From assembly GCA_040507035.1 (NCBI GenBank), contig JBEVVR010000055.1:1-64000 (forward strand): a stretch of 64,000 nt of DNA. The letters run 5' to 3'. The translations under genes and the position numbers were made by a program. Of the stretch, positions 41,238-52,356 are shown piece after piece. The notes below the pieces were generated by a model. The model saw nothing but the letters and a program-made list of their open reading frames with translations, did no database searches and was not told the origin of the DNA. The stretch comes from Thiodiazotropha sp040507035. Lineage in GTDB: Bacteria > Pseudomonadota > Gammaproteobacteria > Chromatiales > Chromatiaceae. Positions within the stretch are counted from its first letter, which is position 1. Every line of letters starts with the position of its first letter.

Positions 41238-44101
41238 TGGAACATCTCTCGTTCAGTTTTCTTGTTTTGCATCAGACAGGACCAGATGTCCTGCACCAGT
41301 GCCCGCTCTTCTGAGAGTTTGTCACTCTCCACCAGGGCGGGCAGATCCTGTAGTGCGCTGCGATGGTATGCAGCGCGCAGCACTTTATAGATCCCCATCA
41401 TCCGCTCTGCCGCGTGATCGTCAAGCAGACCGAGCTTGCTCAGGGTCTCCAGTAAACGAATATTGTCGCTCCAGATCAACAGATCAGGATAGTCATGCGC
41501 CCACAGGAGGACCGTGTATTGAACCATAAATTCTATATCGACGATACCGCCTCTTCCCTGCTTGAGATCAAATTGTCCCGGATCGCTGTTATCCAGGCTG
41601 CCGCGCATCTTTTCGCGCATCTCCACCACTTCAGCTTGCAATGCTCTCTGATCCCGTTTTTTACTCAACACATCCCGCCGCACTGCCTGGAAGCGCTCCT
41701 CTACTCGCTTGTCCCCAGCGACTACCCGCGCCCGCACCAGGGCCTGATGTTCCCAGGTCCAGGCGTGGTTGTGTTGGTAGGTCTTGAAGGTCTCAAGAGA
41801 GCTGACCATCATCCCTGAATTGCCATTGGGCCTTAGCCGCATATCCACGTCATAGAGGATCCCCGAGGGGGTACGGGTGGTCATGATGTGGATGAAGCGC
41901 TGCGCCATGCGGGCATAGAAGACATCCACCGAGACCGCCTTGTCACCATCGGTGAAGGCATTTCTATCACTGCAACCGTGGAGAAAGACCATATCGAGAT
42001 CGGAGCCGAAACCCAATTCAATGCCACCCAGTTTACCGTAGCCGACGACGGCAAACCCGGTCTCCTCGGGAGCCAGCCCGGGAGGTCGCCCATGACGCCG
42101 CACCAACTCCTGGAAACTGAGCCGTACCACCTGTTCAATGACGCTTTCAGCGATCCAGGTAAGATAGTCACTGACCACCATCAACGGAATCTGTTCGGCG
42201 ATATCCGCCGCCGCCACCCGCAGCCGGTTGCTCTGGGCGAACAGGCGCAGCAGTTCCATCTGACTCTCAAGATCATCCTCGTCGATCCGCGAAAGCTGAT
42301 CGGCCAGCTCCGCGCTCAGGGCAGCACGCTTCAAGGGCGAGTAGAGACGACGGGGATCGAGCAACTCATCCAGCAGGATCGGATGGCGGGTCAACATATT
42401 GGCCACCCAGGGACTGACCGCGGTGAGTTTCACCAGCTGCGAGAGTACCAGGGGGTTCTCCACCAAGAGCGCTATATAGGCGGTCCGCTGGGTAATCGCC
42501 TCGAGCAGACCGACCACCCGCGGCAAGGCATCGTCGGCCCACTCCGACTGACCCACCGCTTGCAACAGCAGAGGCATCAATTGATCGAGTCGCTCCCGAC
42601 CCTTGGTGCTGAGTCTGCGATAGGCATGACTGCCGCGAAATTTCTGCAATAGTTGTAGTGCCGCATTACCCTGGCTGAAACCCGCCTCCTCGAGCGCCGA
42701 TACCGCCTGCTCGTCATCGTAGGCCTCATGCCAGACCCTGATCAGTGGCTGACTCTCCTCATCACTCGAGGTTTGGGGCGCAGCAAATACCATATCGAAA
42801 TGGCCCTGCACCCGCTTTCGATGGTGCTCGAGTTTACTGAAAAAATCATCCCACTCCCGGTAGCCCATGGAGCGTGCCAGACGCAGCCTGCTCAACTCAT
42901 CGGCAGGCAAGAGGTGAGTCTGCCTGTCCTGCCAGGCCTGGAGGCGATTCTCCACCAGACGCAGAAAATGATAGGCGTCACTCAGCTCCTGCACCGTATA
43001 GCTGGGCAGCAACTCTCGCTCCTCAAGACATTGCAACACCTGCAGTATGGGGCGAATCTGCAGCGCCTTGTCGCGCCCACCGCGTATCAGTTGGAATGCC
43101 TGGCCGATAAATTCGATTTCACGGATCCCGCCCGGTCCCAGTTTGATATTCGCCTCCATGCCCTTTTTATGCAGTTCATTGCTGATCAACTGTTTCATCT
43201 CCCGCAACGACTCGATGGCCCCGAAGTCGAGATAGCGGCGATAGACGAAGGGGCGCAGCATCGCCATCAACTCGGACCCGGCAGCGGCATCTCCCGCCAC
43301 TACGCGAGCCTTGATCATGGCGTAGCGTTCCCACTGCCTTCCCTGGGAACCGTAATAACTCTCCATGGCGGAGAAGCTCATGGCCAGCGGCCCGGCACCA
43401 CCAAAGGGACGCAAACGGGTGTCGACCCTGAAGACGAAACCATCGCCGGTGTGATTATCGAGCATCTGCACCAGACGCTGGCAGAGCCGGATAAAAAACT
43501 GCTCATTGGTATATTGCCGCGTGCCGTCGGTGTAACCCTCTTCAGGGTAGGCAAAGATAAGATCGATATCGGATGAGAGGTTGAGCTCCCTGGCGCCCAG
43601 CTTGCCCATGCCCAAGACGACCAGGGACTGCTCCTCCCCGGCCTGGTTTCTCGGCCTGCCCATCTGGGTGCAAAACCAGCCATAGAGTTTTTGCAGTGTG
43701 TTATCGATGGCGGCATCGGCAAGTGCCGAGAGATCCTCCAAGGTCTCATGCAAGGGTGCCAGTCCACCCAAATCACGCCAGATAATGCGCATCATCTGGC
43801 GACGCCTGAATAGCCTGAGCACACGGGAAAGCGAGGCCTCGTCAGCAACAGCCTCGAGCTCCTCTTCCAGGCGTCGAGACATCTCCCCTTGCTCAAAGGA
43901 ACTCGCCAATGCACCCTGTTGGTAGAGCTCCACGAGCAGCTCAGGGTAGCGCTGCGCATTCTGCGCCAGATAGTCGCTTGCCTCCCATACCTTGGCGGCA
44001 GTCTCTCGAAATTCAGCCTCCCGGGGAGCGGACGACCCGGCTTCCGCCAGCTTCTGTTGCCACGCCTGCCACAGCCTCTCTCTCTCTTGTTGCAGATTCA
44101 C
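41234..44101 (-). CDS. glnE: Glutamine synthetase adenylyltransferase/adenylyl-removing enzyme
   Basis: GlnE adenylylates and deadenylylates glutamine synthetase under PII control. The 955 residues match the two-domain family. An N-terminal nucleotidyltransferase with LNLSSDIDLIFAYPEEG (about residue 180) is the adenylyl-removing domain; a second with GIELGFGSDLDMVFLHG (about 690) is the adenylyltransferase. Conserved RLRPNGNSG and KQGRGGIVDIEFMVQY follow. Its TGA overlaps the start of ilvE, implying coupling. Confidence 0.95.
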   Translation of the reverse strand: MNLQQERERLWQAWQQKLAEAGSSAPREAEFRETAAKVWEASDYLAQNAQRYPELLVELYQQGALASSFEQGEMSRRLEEELEAVADEASLSRVLRLFRRRQMMRIIWRDLGGLAPLHETLEDLSALADAAIDNTLQKLYGWFCTQMGRPRNQAGEEQSLVVLGMGKLGARELNLSSDIDLIFAYPEEGYTDGTRQYTNEQFFIRLCQRLVQMLDNHTGDGFVFRVDTRLRPFGGAGPLAMSFSAMESYYGSQGRQWERYAMIKARVVAGDAAAGSELMAMLRPFVYRRYLDFGAIESLREMKQLISNELHKKGMEANIKLGPGGIREIEFIGQAFQLIRGGRDKALQIRPILQVLQCLEERELLPSYTVQELSDAYHFLRLVENRLQAWQDRQTHLLPADELSRLRLARSMGYREWDDFFSKLEHHRKRVQGHFDMVFAAPQTSSDEESQPLIRVWHEAYDDEQAVSALEEAGFSQGNAALQLLQKFRGSHAYRRLSTKGRERLDQLMPLLLQAVGQSEWADDALPRVVGLLEAITQRTAYIALLVENPLVLSQLVKLTAVSPWVANMLTRHPILLDELLDPRRLYSPLKRAALSAELADQLSRIDEDDLESQMELLRLFAQSNRLRVAAADIAEQIPLMVVSDYLTWIAESVIEQVVRLSFQELVRRHGRPPGLAPEETGFAVVGYGKLGGIELGFGSDLDMVFLHGCSDRNAFTDGDKAVSVDVFYARMAQRFIHIMTTRTPSGILYDVDMRLRPNGNSGMMVSSLETFKTYQHNHAWTWEHQALVRARVVAGDKRVEERFQAVRRDVLSKKRDQRALQAEVVEMREKMRGSLDNSDPGQFDLKQGRGGIVDIEFMVQYTVLLWAHDYPDLLIWSDNIRLLETLSKLGLLDDHAAERMMGIYKVLRAAYHRSALQDLPALVESDKLSEERALVQDIWSCLMQNKKTEREMFQ

Positions 44102-44253
44102 TCAAAAGCCCGTCGTTTAATCAGGATGCCTGAAACCAGTCTATCAGTTTTCTTGCTGTGTATTTAAGCAGGCACTCCCTCAGTATCGAACTGACGGCTG
44201 GGCGAGACGCCCACCCGCGGTAAAGTCCAAGCAGGTGGGTCTAGGTGGTCACA

Positions 44254-46518
44254 TCATCTAATCTTGTTCTGAATTGCGCGCATCATTTCCACGATCTTAT
44301 CCGAGAGGGGGCCGACCCGCTGATACGCTTCCTCGGCGGCTCTCAGATCACCCTTGCTCTTGAGCTCGGAGATATGTTTGATCAGCTCGTGCAGCTCTCT
44401 ATGCGGCTGTTCAATCTGCTTGATTTCACTGATATGGGAGAGTTCCTTGCGACCCACCTCCTCATACCAGAGGCCAAAACCGCAGGCCTTGTGATTGAAA
44501 GCCACCCGTTCGTCGAGAGAGCCCTTGCCATCGAGGAAACTACGCAGCTTGCTCTTCCAACTCATATGTGCCGCCATCGCCTGTTGCAAATGGGTGCAGT
44601 GGGCATTGCTGGTATTGAACTCCGACAACAGACCGCTCAACAGGTCGATCTCTTGTGACATCCCCTCGCTCGCCTCATAGCTCTTGATGGAGTTATTCGT
44701 GGTCTGTTCCGCCACGTGGGTAATTTCGACGATATTGCGATTGATATCTTCCGCCACCGCGCTCTGCTCCTCAGCCGCCGTGGCGATCTGGGAACTCATC
44801 TGCGAGATGCCGTCGACAACCCGTGTTATCTCCTCCAGTGCTTCGTGGGCGCGGCCGGCCTGTTCCACACTCTCGGCCGCCTGCTCCTGGCTGGTCTGCA
44901 TCACCGAGACGGTTTCATGGACACCTGATTGCAGGCTCTCGATCATCTCCTGAATCTCCTGGGTCGAATCCTGGGTACGTTTCGCCAGGGTTCTCACCTC
45001 GTCGGCGACAACGGCAAATCCGCGTCCCTGCTCACCGGCACGGGCCGCCTCGATGGCCGCATTCAACGCCAGCAGATTGGTCTGATCGGCGATCCCGCGT
45101 ATTACATCGAGCACTGAACCGATGCGCTCACTGTCCTGCTCCACGCGCTGCACGGTTTCCACTGCCCTGCCTACTTCTGTCGCCAGGGTATCGATACTGC
45201 CGGTCACCCCGTTCACCACCTCGCGACCATTGTTGGCCTGCTGGTCGGCCTGGCGTGCGGCTTCTGCAGTCTGGGTGGTATTCTGTGCCACCTCATGGAC
45301 GGTAGCGGACATCTCGGTCATCGCCGTTGCCACCTGCGTCGTCTGTTCGTGCTGTTGATTGATGCCATCCCTGGTGCGCTCAGCCAGGGTGGCAAACTCC
45401 CCAATCCGCAGACTGAGATTCCCGGTTGCCATGGAGACCTTGTTGATCATCCCCTCGGTCTTTTCGGCAAAACGATTATAGGCCCTCGAGAGCCGTGTCA
45501 CCTCGTCGGCCCCGGACTCATCCATGCGCACCGTGAGATCGCCCTCGGCGGAGGCAATGCCCTCCATCGCAATGGCTGCATCGCTGATCGGTTTTACCAC
45601 GCCACGACTGATCAGCCAGACCATCACCCCGATCACCAATACTGAGAGCAGTCCCAAGCCGATCACCATCATCATCAGGTTCGTCATGGAGTCGGCGAAA
45701 TAGCTACGGTCCTTTGCCAACAGCAGCACCCCGATCGACTCACCCGAATAGTTCTCAACTGTCGCTGCATAGTAGGAGACCGGTTTACCGTCGAGTTCGC
45801 CCTTATCAAAAAGATGCTTACCGCTAACCAACGCCTTCAGGGCTTGCATGCTGACCAGGTTATTACCCTCCATGGTGGTGGCAAAACGATCCATCTCACC
45901 CTTGCGATTGATATAGAGTTCAAGGTCGACCCCATGGTGCTTGGAGTAGTCGTCGAAATACGCCTGCCCGAAGGACATGCCAAACTCCACGGTGCCGACG
46001 TGTTCTCCAGCATTGCTGACAGGTACCAACCCCCGGATACCCAAACCGGCGACACCCACTTCCAGGCCTTGGATGGCCTTTTTGCTCTTGTTGCCCTCCA
46101 CCACGGTAAAGCGAAATGTGGAGAGGTCGTCACCAAACTTGGCCGGCTTGTGGACCCTCAGGAAAGAGGTGGCGGGTGGTTCATGAAACTGAAACTGGCG
46201 CACCCCATACTCCTTCTTCAACACCTGGAACCCAGGCACGAAGAGATCATGGAGTGCCTCACGATCACGCTCAGCGAAATAGCTCTGAACATCGGGAATC
46301 CCTGCAACCAGGGCGCTCATCGCCTTGGCCAGCCGCCCTTCTGATTCGATCCCCGCAACCACGGTCTTGAAGATCTCCTCCATTTCATTCTCTTCCGCCG
46401 AGTGCAGCGTTCCACCCATGAAGCTGAAGGCAGTCGAGAGGGTAATAGCTAGAACGAGAACGACTGCCAGCACTGTAGCGATGACAAAGCGCTGCGAGAT
46501 ACCAATATTCCTGAACAT
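44254..46518 (-). CDS. Methyl-accepting chemotaxis protein with C-terminal CZB domain
   Basis: A 754-residue chemoreceptor. Membrane helix about residues 12-35, a periplasmic sensor (40-275) resembling double-cache type, membrane helix about 283-305, HAMP (305-360), then a signalling domain with the hairpin tip around ADQTNLLALNAAIEAARAGEQGRGFAVVADEVR. The C-terminal 110 residues are a chemoreceptor zinc-binding (CZB) domain: AHMSWKSKLRSFLDG, FNHKACGFGLWYEEVG, then PHRELHELI provide the His-Cys-His pattern. CZB domains sense hypochlorite/zinc in relatives. A strong ribosome-binding site (GGAGG). Confidence 0.9.
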   Translation of the reverse strand: MFRNIGISQRFVIATVLAVVLVLAITLSTAFSFMGGTLHSAEENEMEEIFKTVVAGIESEGRLAKAMSALVAGIPDVQSYFAERDREALHDLFVPGFQVLKKEYGVRQFQFHEPPATSFLRVHKPAKFGDDLSTFRFTVVEGNKSKKAIQGLEVGVAGLGIRGLVPVSNAGEHVGTVEFGMSFGQAYFDDYSKHHGVDLELYINRKGEMDRFATTMEGNNLVSMQALKALVSGKHLFDKGELDGKPVSYYAATVENYSGESIGVLLLAKDRSYFADSMTNLMMMVIGLGLLSVLVIGVMVWLISRGVVKPISDAAIAMEGIASAEGDLTVRMDESGADEVTRLSRAYNRFAEKTEGMINKVSMATGNLSLRIGEFATLAERTRDGINQQHEQTTQVATAMTEMSATVHEVAQNTTQTAEAARQADQQANNGREVVNGVTGSIDTLATEVGRAVETVQRVEQDSERIGSVLDVIRGIADQTNLLALNAAIEAARAGEQGRGFAVVADEVRTLAKRTQDSTQEIQEMIESLQSGVHETVSVMQTSQEQAAESVEQAGRAHEALEEITRVVDGISQMSSQIATAAEEQSAVAEDINRNIVEITHVAEQTTNNSIKSYEASEGMSQEIDLLSGLLSEFNTSNAHCTHLQQAMAAHMSWKSKLRSFLDGKGSLDERVAFNHKACGFGLWYEEVGRKELSHISEIKQIEQPHRELHELIKHISELKSKGDLRAAEEAYQRVGPLSDKIVEMMRAIQNKIR

Positions 46519-46619
46519 GGTTTTCCTCCGATAGTCAGACGCCTCCTTTCGTCAAACAGAAAAGCTCCAAACACTAAAAACATCGGCAGATTCGAGGAAA
46601 AATTAACCGTCCAGAATGT

Positions 46620-46648
46620 AAAAAACCCCGAGCCTGAATAGACCCGGG
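46620..46648 (-). terminator. Terminator downstream of groEL
   Basis: On the minus strand CCCCGGG (46648-46642) pairs with CTCGGGG (46632-46626), allowing one G-U, followed immediately by a T-run (46625-46620). It begins 34 bp past the groEL stop (46682). Confidence 0.75.
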
Positions 46649-46681
46649 GCCTTGGTAAAAAATACCACTTAAGGGGTATGT

Positions 46682-48325
<1,644 letters not shown>

Positions 48326-48403
48326 GTCTTAATTTCCTTGGGCAAATGTTGAAAATCTTCACCAGGCCTTGCCTGTTTCGCTCTGAGATAGAAATGTCAG
48401 GGT

Positions 48404-48694
48404 TCAGTCTTCAATCACACCCATGATGTCTTCTTCACGCATGACGAGAACTTCCTCACCACCCAACTTCACTTCAGTACCGGAGTATTTGCCGAACAGC
48501 ACACTATCACCGACCTTGACATCCAGCGGTCGAATCTCACCGCTTTCGGTGATCTTGCCGTTGCCGATAGCCAGTACCTCACCGAGAACGGGTTTCTCGG
48601 TAGCTGCATCAGGAAGCACAATACCACCCGGGCTGGTGCGCTCCTCTTCCTTACGACGAACGATCACGCGATCGTGCAGCGGACGAATATTCAT
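48404..48694 (-). CDS. groES: Co-chaperonin GroES
   Basis: The ten-kDa lid of the GroEL chamber. ATG 48694 gives 96 residues beginning MNIRPLHDRVIVRRKEEE, the usual GroES start; longer upstream readings are rejected. The mobile loop (SPGGIVLPDAA) and C-terminal VMREEDIMGVIE are typical. Operon with groEL. Confidence 0.97.
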   Translation of the reverse strand: MNIRPLHDRVIVRRKEEERTSPGGIVLPDAATEKPVLGEVLAIGNGKITESGEIRPLDVKVGDSVLFGKYSGTEVKLGGEEVLVMREEDIMGVIED

Positions 48695-48761
48695 CGACTG
48701 ATTCTCCTCAAATAAATGGTTTTTCTGAAAAATCGATAGTGGTTCTTTATGGGTAAGGCTG

Positions 48762-48788
48762 TTAGCACTCACCATAACTGAGTGCTAA
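48762..48788 (-). promoter_or_regulatory. CIRCE operator (HrcA site)
   Basis: TTAGCACTC, nine bases, GAGTGCTAA: a perfect 9-9-9 CIRCE element 68 bp upstream of groES. HrcA binds it in other bacteria to repress groESL. hrcA itself is not in this window. Confidence 0.95.
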
Positions 48789-48924
48789 TAATAGAGAGAA
48801 AAAGCGTTTAGTCAAGGCTCTGCGGGAGATTTATCGCAATTAACCTGCACCCAACCAAGTCGACGCATGGAATATGTGTGATAATTGACTTTTTTGACCA
48901 TCCCAACACAACAAGAGACCCAAC

Positions 48925-49353
48925 ATGAGACAAGCCAAACAGGGTGATACCGTCCGCATTCACTATACCGGCACGCTAGACGATGGAACTCAATTCGACT
49001 CCTCGATTGAGCGCGAACCCATTGAGTTCACCCTTGGTGACAATAGAGTCATCCCCGGGTTCGAATCGGGTGTGGAGGGGATGCAGGTCGGCGAACAGAA
49101 ACGGATACACATTCCCGCGGATGAAGCCTACGGCGATCACAACCAAGCCCTGGTGGAAGAGGTCCCGCTGGAACACTTTCCCGATGACCTGAATCTCAAG
49201 GTGGGTATGAATCTCCAGGCATCCAGCCCCAACGGTGAGCAGTTCAACGTGGTTGTCACCGCCCTTACCGATAAACTAGCAACCATTGACGGTAACCATC
49301 CACTGGCAGGGGAAGCGCTGAATTTTGATCTTGAGCTGGTAGAGATTGTTTGA
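48925..49353 (+). CDS. FKBP-type peptidyl-prolyl isomerase (SlyD/FkpB-like)
   Basis: A 142-residue isomerase. Residues 1-70 are the FKBP core (GDTVRIHYTGTLDDGTQFDSS, VIPGFESGVEGMQVGE). Residues 70-120 are an insert-in-flap chaperone-like domain, and the core resumes at NHPLAGEALNFDLELVEI. It lacks a His-rich metal-binding tail, so FkpB/SlpA- or short-SlyD-type. It is divergent from groES and cytosolic (no signal peptide). Confidence 0.9.
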   Translation: MRQAKQGDTVRIHYTGTLDDGTQFDSSIEREPIEFTLGDNRVIPGFESGVEGMQVGEQKRIHIPADEAYGDHNQALVEEVPLEHFPDDLNLKVGMNLQASSPNGEQFNVVVTALTDKLATIDGNHPLAGEALNFDLELVEIV

Positions 49354-49425
49354 TTTTGTTACAAGGTTTCACTATTAATTTCGAACCACAAACCACTACA
49401 ATTAAGGTGAGATTGGGAGGTCACA

Positions 49426-50241
49426 ATGGCAGAATCTAAAAAAGAGAAGAGCAACAAACCGAAAAAAATCGACAGCAAGGTCTACGAGAAAGAGCTGTTC
49501 AATCTGCAGCTGGAACTGGTCAAGCTACAGGAGTGGATCAAGCATGAAGGCCTCAAGGTAGTGGTTATTTTCGAGGGCAGGGATGCGGCCGGTAAGGGTG
49601 GCGTGATTAAACGCATCAACCAGCATCTCAACCCGCGCATCTGCCGCGTGGTAGCCCTACCCGCCCCCACGGAGAGGGAACAGACCCAATGGTATTTCCA
49701 GCGTTATGTGCCCCACTTGCCCGCCGCCGGGGAGATGGTGCTGTTCGACCGCAGCTGGTACAACCGGGCCGGCGTCGAGAAGGTGATGGGATTCTGTACC
49801 GACGAGGAGCACCAGGAGTTCCTGCGCTCCTGTCCCGAGTTCGAACGCATGTTGGTGCGCTCTGGCATCACCCTGATCAAATACTGGTTCTCCGTCTCCG
49901 ATGAGGAGCAGGAGCGCCGCTTTCAGAGCAGACTGGAAGAGCCTCACAAACGTTGGAAACTGAGCCCGATGGACCTGGAGTCCCGCTCCCGCTGGCTGGA
50001 GTATTCAAAGGCGAAGGACGAGATGTTCGCCCACACCGATATCAAGCAGGCGCCCTGGTACGTGGTGAACTCGGACATCAAGAAACACGCCAGACTCAAC
50101 TGCATCGCCCATCTGCTGAGCATGGTTCCCTACGAAGATCTGACCCCGGAGCCTATCGAACTCCCTCATCGCGCAACCGATAAAGGTTACGTTAGGCCAC
50201 CTATCTCCGATCAGACATTCGTCCCGGAAATCTACCCTTAA
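49426..50241 (+). CDS. ppk2: Polyphosphate kinase 2
   Basis: PPK2 transfers phosphate between polyphosphate and nucleotides. The 271 residues match class I. Walker A-like FEGRDAAGKGGVIKRI near residue 47, PTEREQTQWYFQRYVPHLPAAGE and FDRSWYNRAGVEKVMGFC lid motif are diagnostic. GGGAGG lies close to the ATG. It stands alone. Confidence 0.94.
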   Translation: MAESKKEKSNKPKKIDSKVYEKELFNLQLELVKLQEWIKHEGLKVVVIFEGRDAAGKGGVIKRINQHLNPRICRVVALPAPTEREQTQWYFQRYVPHLPAAGEMVLFDRSWYNRAGVEKVMGFCTDEEHQEFLRSCPEFERMLVRSGITLIKYWFSVSDEEQERRFQSRLEEPHKRWKLSPMDLESRSRWLEYSKAKDEMFAHTDIKQAPWYVVNSDIKKHARLNCIAHLLSMVPYEDLTPEPIELPHRATDKGYVRPPISDQTFVPEIYP

Positions 50242-50368
50242 ACAGATATTCGAACTCTATACTGATGAGCGTCGGGATGAGATGGTTGACTATCCAATCG
50301 GAGATGCCGATAACCCTCGACAGCACCGATCAGAGATTATTGGTCACCGCGAAGTGAAGAGGCGATGA

Positions 50369-50815
50369 CTATTTCTTCTCATCCTCACGCTTGAACTCTC
50401 CCTCGATGACACGCCTCTCCCCGGGTTCATGGGGCGCCGCTTCCTGAGGCCCCATGATGCCCCCCTGCTGCAGCCCGACAGCCAGCAGCCAACGCCGGAT
50501 GGGAGGTACCAGAAAGACGAACCCCACCACATCGGTAATAAATCCGGGAAGCAGCAGCAGAAAGCCGCATATCAGTAAAACCGCACCCTCCAACATCTCA
50601 AAGGCCGGCACCTCGCCACGATCCATGGTTGCACGGACCTTGGTCAGGGTGGCAAATCCTTGGGCACGCACCATCCAACCGCCCAGGAGGGCGGTGAAAA
50701 TGGTCAGAAAGATGGTCGAAAAAGCGCCTATCTGCGACCCCACCTGGATCAGAAAATAGAGCTCCACCAGGGGCACACCGACAAACAGCAACAGAAACAG
50801 CAGCAGAGGATTCAT
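50369..50815 (-). CDS. fxsA: FxsA-family membrane protein
   Basis: A 148-residue membrane protein. ATG 50815 (MNPLLLFLLLFVGVPLVELYFLI) is chosen; a longer reading to 50929 begins with non-conserved sequence. Three to four hydrophobic segments (2-22, 26-50, 75-108) and a soluble charged C-terminus (VIEGEFKREDEKK) match FxsA. In E. coli FxsA relieves phage exclusion; the native role is unclear. It is convergent with ppk2. Confidence 0.85.
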   Translation of the reverse strand: MNPLLLFLLLFVGVPLVELYFLIQVGSQIGAFSTIFLTIFTALLGGWMVRAQGFATLTKVRATMDRGEVPAFEMLEGAVLLICGFLLLLPGFITDVVGFVFLVPPIRRWLLAVGLQQGGIMGPQEAAPHEPGERRVIEGEFKREDEKK

Positions 50816-51027
50816 AGGCGGAAAGCTTACGCCGGGCCACCACTGCAGACAAGACTCCCTCTGATTGATCCAGTCAGCGGCTGTCACCCTTTGTTGCTGT
50901 GCAGCAGGAGTCCAGCCTATTGACTGCAATTGCTTTCTCTATATATTCATGCTTTTATCAAACTTGATGCTATAAATAAATCAAAGTGCAATTGTGCTAG
51001 ATAAATATTCTGCTCGTTAAAGGGAAA

Positions 51028-51879
51028 ATGATGAAAATGAAACTACCAACTGATCGTACAAGAGACTCAGGCGCAACAGCCTTGGCTGCTATAGTTGCCG
51101 CCGCTTTCATCGGCCTCAGTGGTTGTGAGGCCACTATGCCGAAAATGGGGGGGGCTTCCGGGCACACCGTTACCGGCGCCGCCAGCGGTGAAACCTCAGA
51201 AGGTGCCAACAGCGCCCTGGAGCGCTGTGATGAGACCCTCGGCACCCTGGCCGTGGTTGAAGACCAATCCGCACCCTGGTGGGCCACCTACAGACACCGC
51301 TATCCGACCCTGGGTACCACAGTCCCGGTACTGCGCACCATGATCCAGCAATCCAACTGTTTTGTCGTCGTCGAACGAGGTCGGGCGATGAACAACATGA
51401 TGCAGGAGCGGGCCCTGATGCAGTCCGGCGAGATGCGGCAAGGGAGTAATTTCGGCAAGGGCCAGATGGTGGCAGCCGACTACACCATGAATCCAAGCAT
51501 CCAGTTCTCCGAAAAGGGAACCAGTGGCGTTAAAGGCATAGTGGGCGGTCTCTTCGGTTCCGTGGCCGGCGCCCTGGCGGGTGGTCTGAAGGCCAACGAA
51601 GCCGCCACTACCCTGCTGTTGGTGGACAACCGCTCCGGTGTCCAGATCTCTTCCTCGGTAGGCAATGCCAAGAACTTCGACTACAACCTCTTCGGCGGAC
51701 TCTTCGGCGGCGGCGCCTTTGGCGGCGCTGGTGCTTACACCAACACACCGGAAGGCAAGGTGATCACCGCCGCTTTCGCAGACTCCTTCAACCAGATGGT
51801 GAAGGCCCTGAGAAACTACAAGGCTCAGCAGGTCAAGGGCGGCCTGGGCAAAGGTGGACGTCTCAAAGTTGGCGAATAG
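51028..51879 (+). CDS. CsgG-family outer-membrane lipoprotein
   Basis: A 283-residue lipoprotein with lipobox LSGC (about residue 33). A CsgG-like fold follows: TTVPVLRTMIQQSNCFVVVERGRAMNNMMQERALMQSGEM is the usual CsgG core. A glycine-rich segment (GGLFGGGAFGGAGAY) and a long hydrophobic Ala/Gly stretch (VGGLFGSVAGALAGGL) are unusual. CsgG forms secretion pores; no curli genes are nearby, so the role is unknown. A good terminator follows at 51915. Confidence 0.78.
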   Translation: MMKMKLPTDRTRDSGATALAAIVAAAFIGLSGCEATMPKMGGASGHTVTGAASGETSEGANSALERCDETLGTLAVVEDQSAPWWATYRHRYPTLGTTVPVLRTMIQQSNCFVVVERGRAMNNMMQERALMQSGEMRQGSNFGKGQMVAADYTMNPSIQFSEKGTSGVKGIVGGLFGSVAGALAGGLKANEAATTLLLVDNRSGVQISSSVGNAKNFDYNLFGGLFGGGAFGGAGAYTNTPEGKVITAAFADSFNQMVKALRNYKAQQVKGGLGKGGRLKVGE

Positions 51880-51914
51880 ACCAAGCCTCATCTCTAGCTG
51901 AGGTTATCTCGCAA

Positions 51915-51944
51915 AAGGCGGCCCAACCCTGGGCCGCCTTTTTT
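51915..51944 (+). terminator. Rho-independent terminator
   Basis: AAGGCGGCCC and GGGCCGCCTT pair perfectly around AACCCT, followed by TTTT. It lies 36 bp past the CsgG-like gene. Confidence 0.9.
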
Positions 51945-52032
51945 CTTACACGCCACCCCAATCTCTCACTGAGATTCAACGTCCTTCGCAGCTATTTTTG
52001 CCAGTTGCATTGGGATAGTGTATTTTCCGCCA

Positions 52033-52356
52033 ATGCCGACTCCACTCCTTTTGATTCTCTGCACCGCACCTGACAGGGAGTGCGGGCTCAAGCTAGCCAA
52101 CTCACTGCTTGAGCAAAACCTGGCAGCATGCGTCAACCTCACCTCGCCGGTCACCTCCGTCTACCGCTGGCAAGGAAAAGTCGAACAGTCCGAGGAGATT
52201 TTGCTGCTGATCAAGACCACAGAAAAAAAATATCCAGAGGTGGAGGCAGCGCTCCGGACGCTACATCCCTATGAACTTCCGGAAATCATCGCAGTCCCTC
52301 TAGAGCAGGGGCTGGATGACTACCTCGACTGGGTGGAGAGATGCATAGAAGAATAG
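52033..52356 (+). CDS. cutA: Divalent-cation tolerance protein CutA
   Basis: A 107-residue trimeric ferredoxin-fold protein. LILCTAPDRECGLKLANSLLEQNLAACVNLTSPVTSVYRWQGKVEQSEEILLLIKT is a classic CutA core, ending in LDYLDWVERCIEE-type helix. ATG 52033 is favoured by length; a GTG at 52018 is possible. Its end overlaps dsbD (52341), so the pair is probably coupled. Confidence 0.9.
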   Translation: MPTPLLLILCTAPDRECGLKLANSLLEQNLAACVNLTSPVTSVYRWQGKVEQSEEILLLIKTTEKKYPEVEAALRTLHPYELPEIIAVPLEQGLDDYLDWVERCIEE

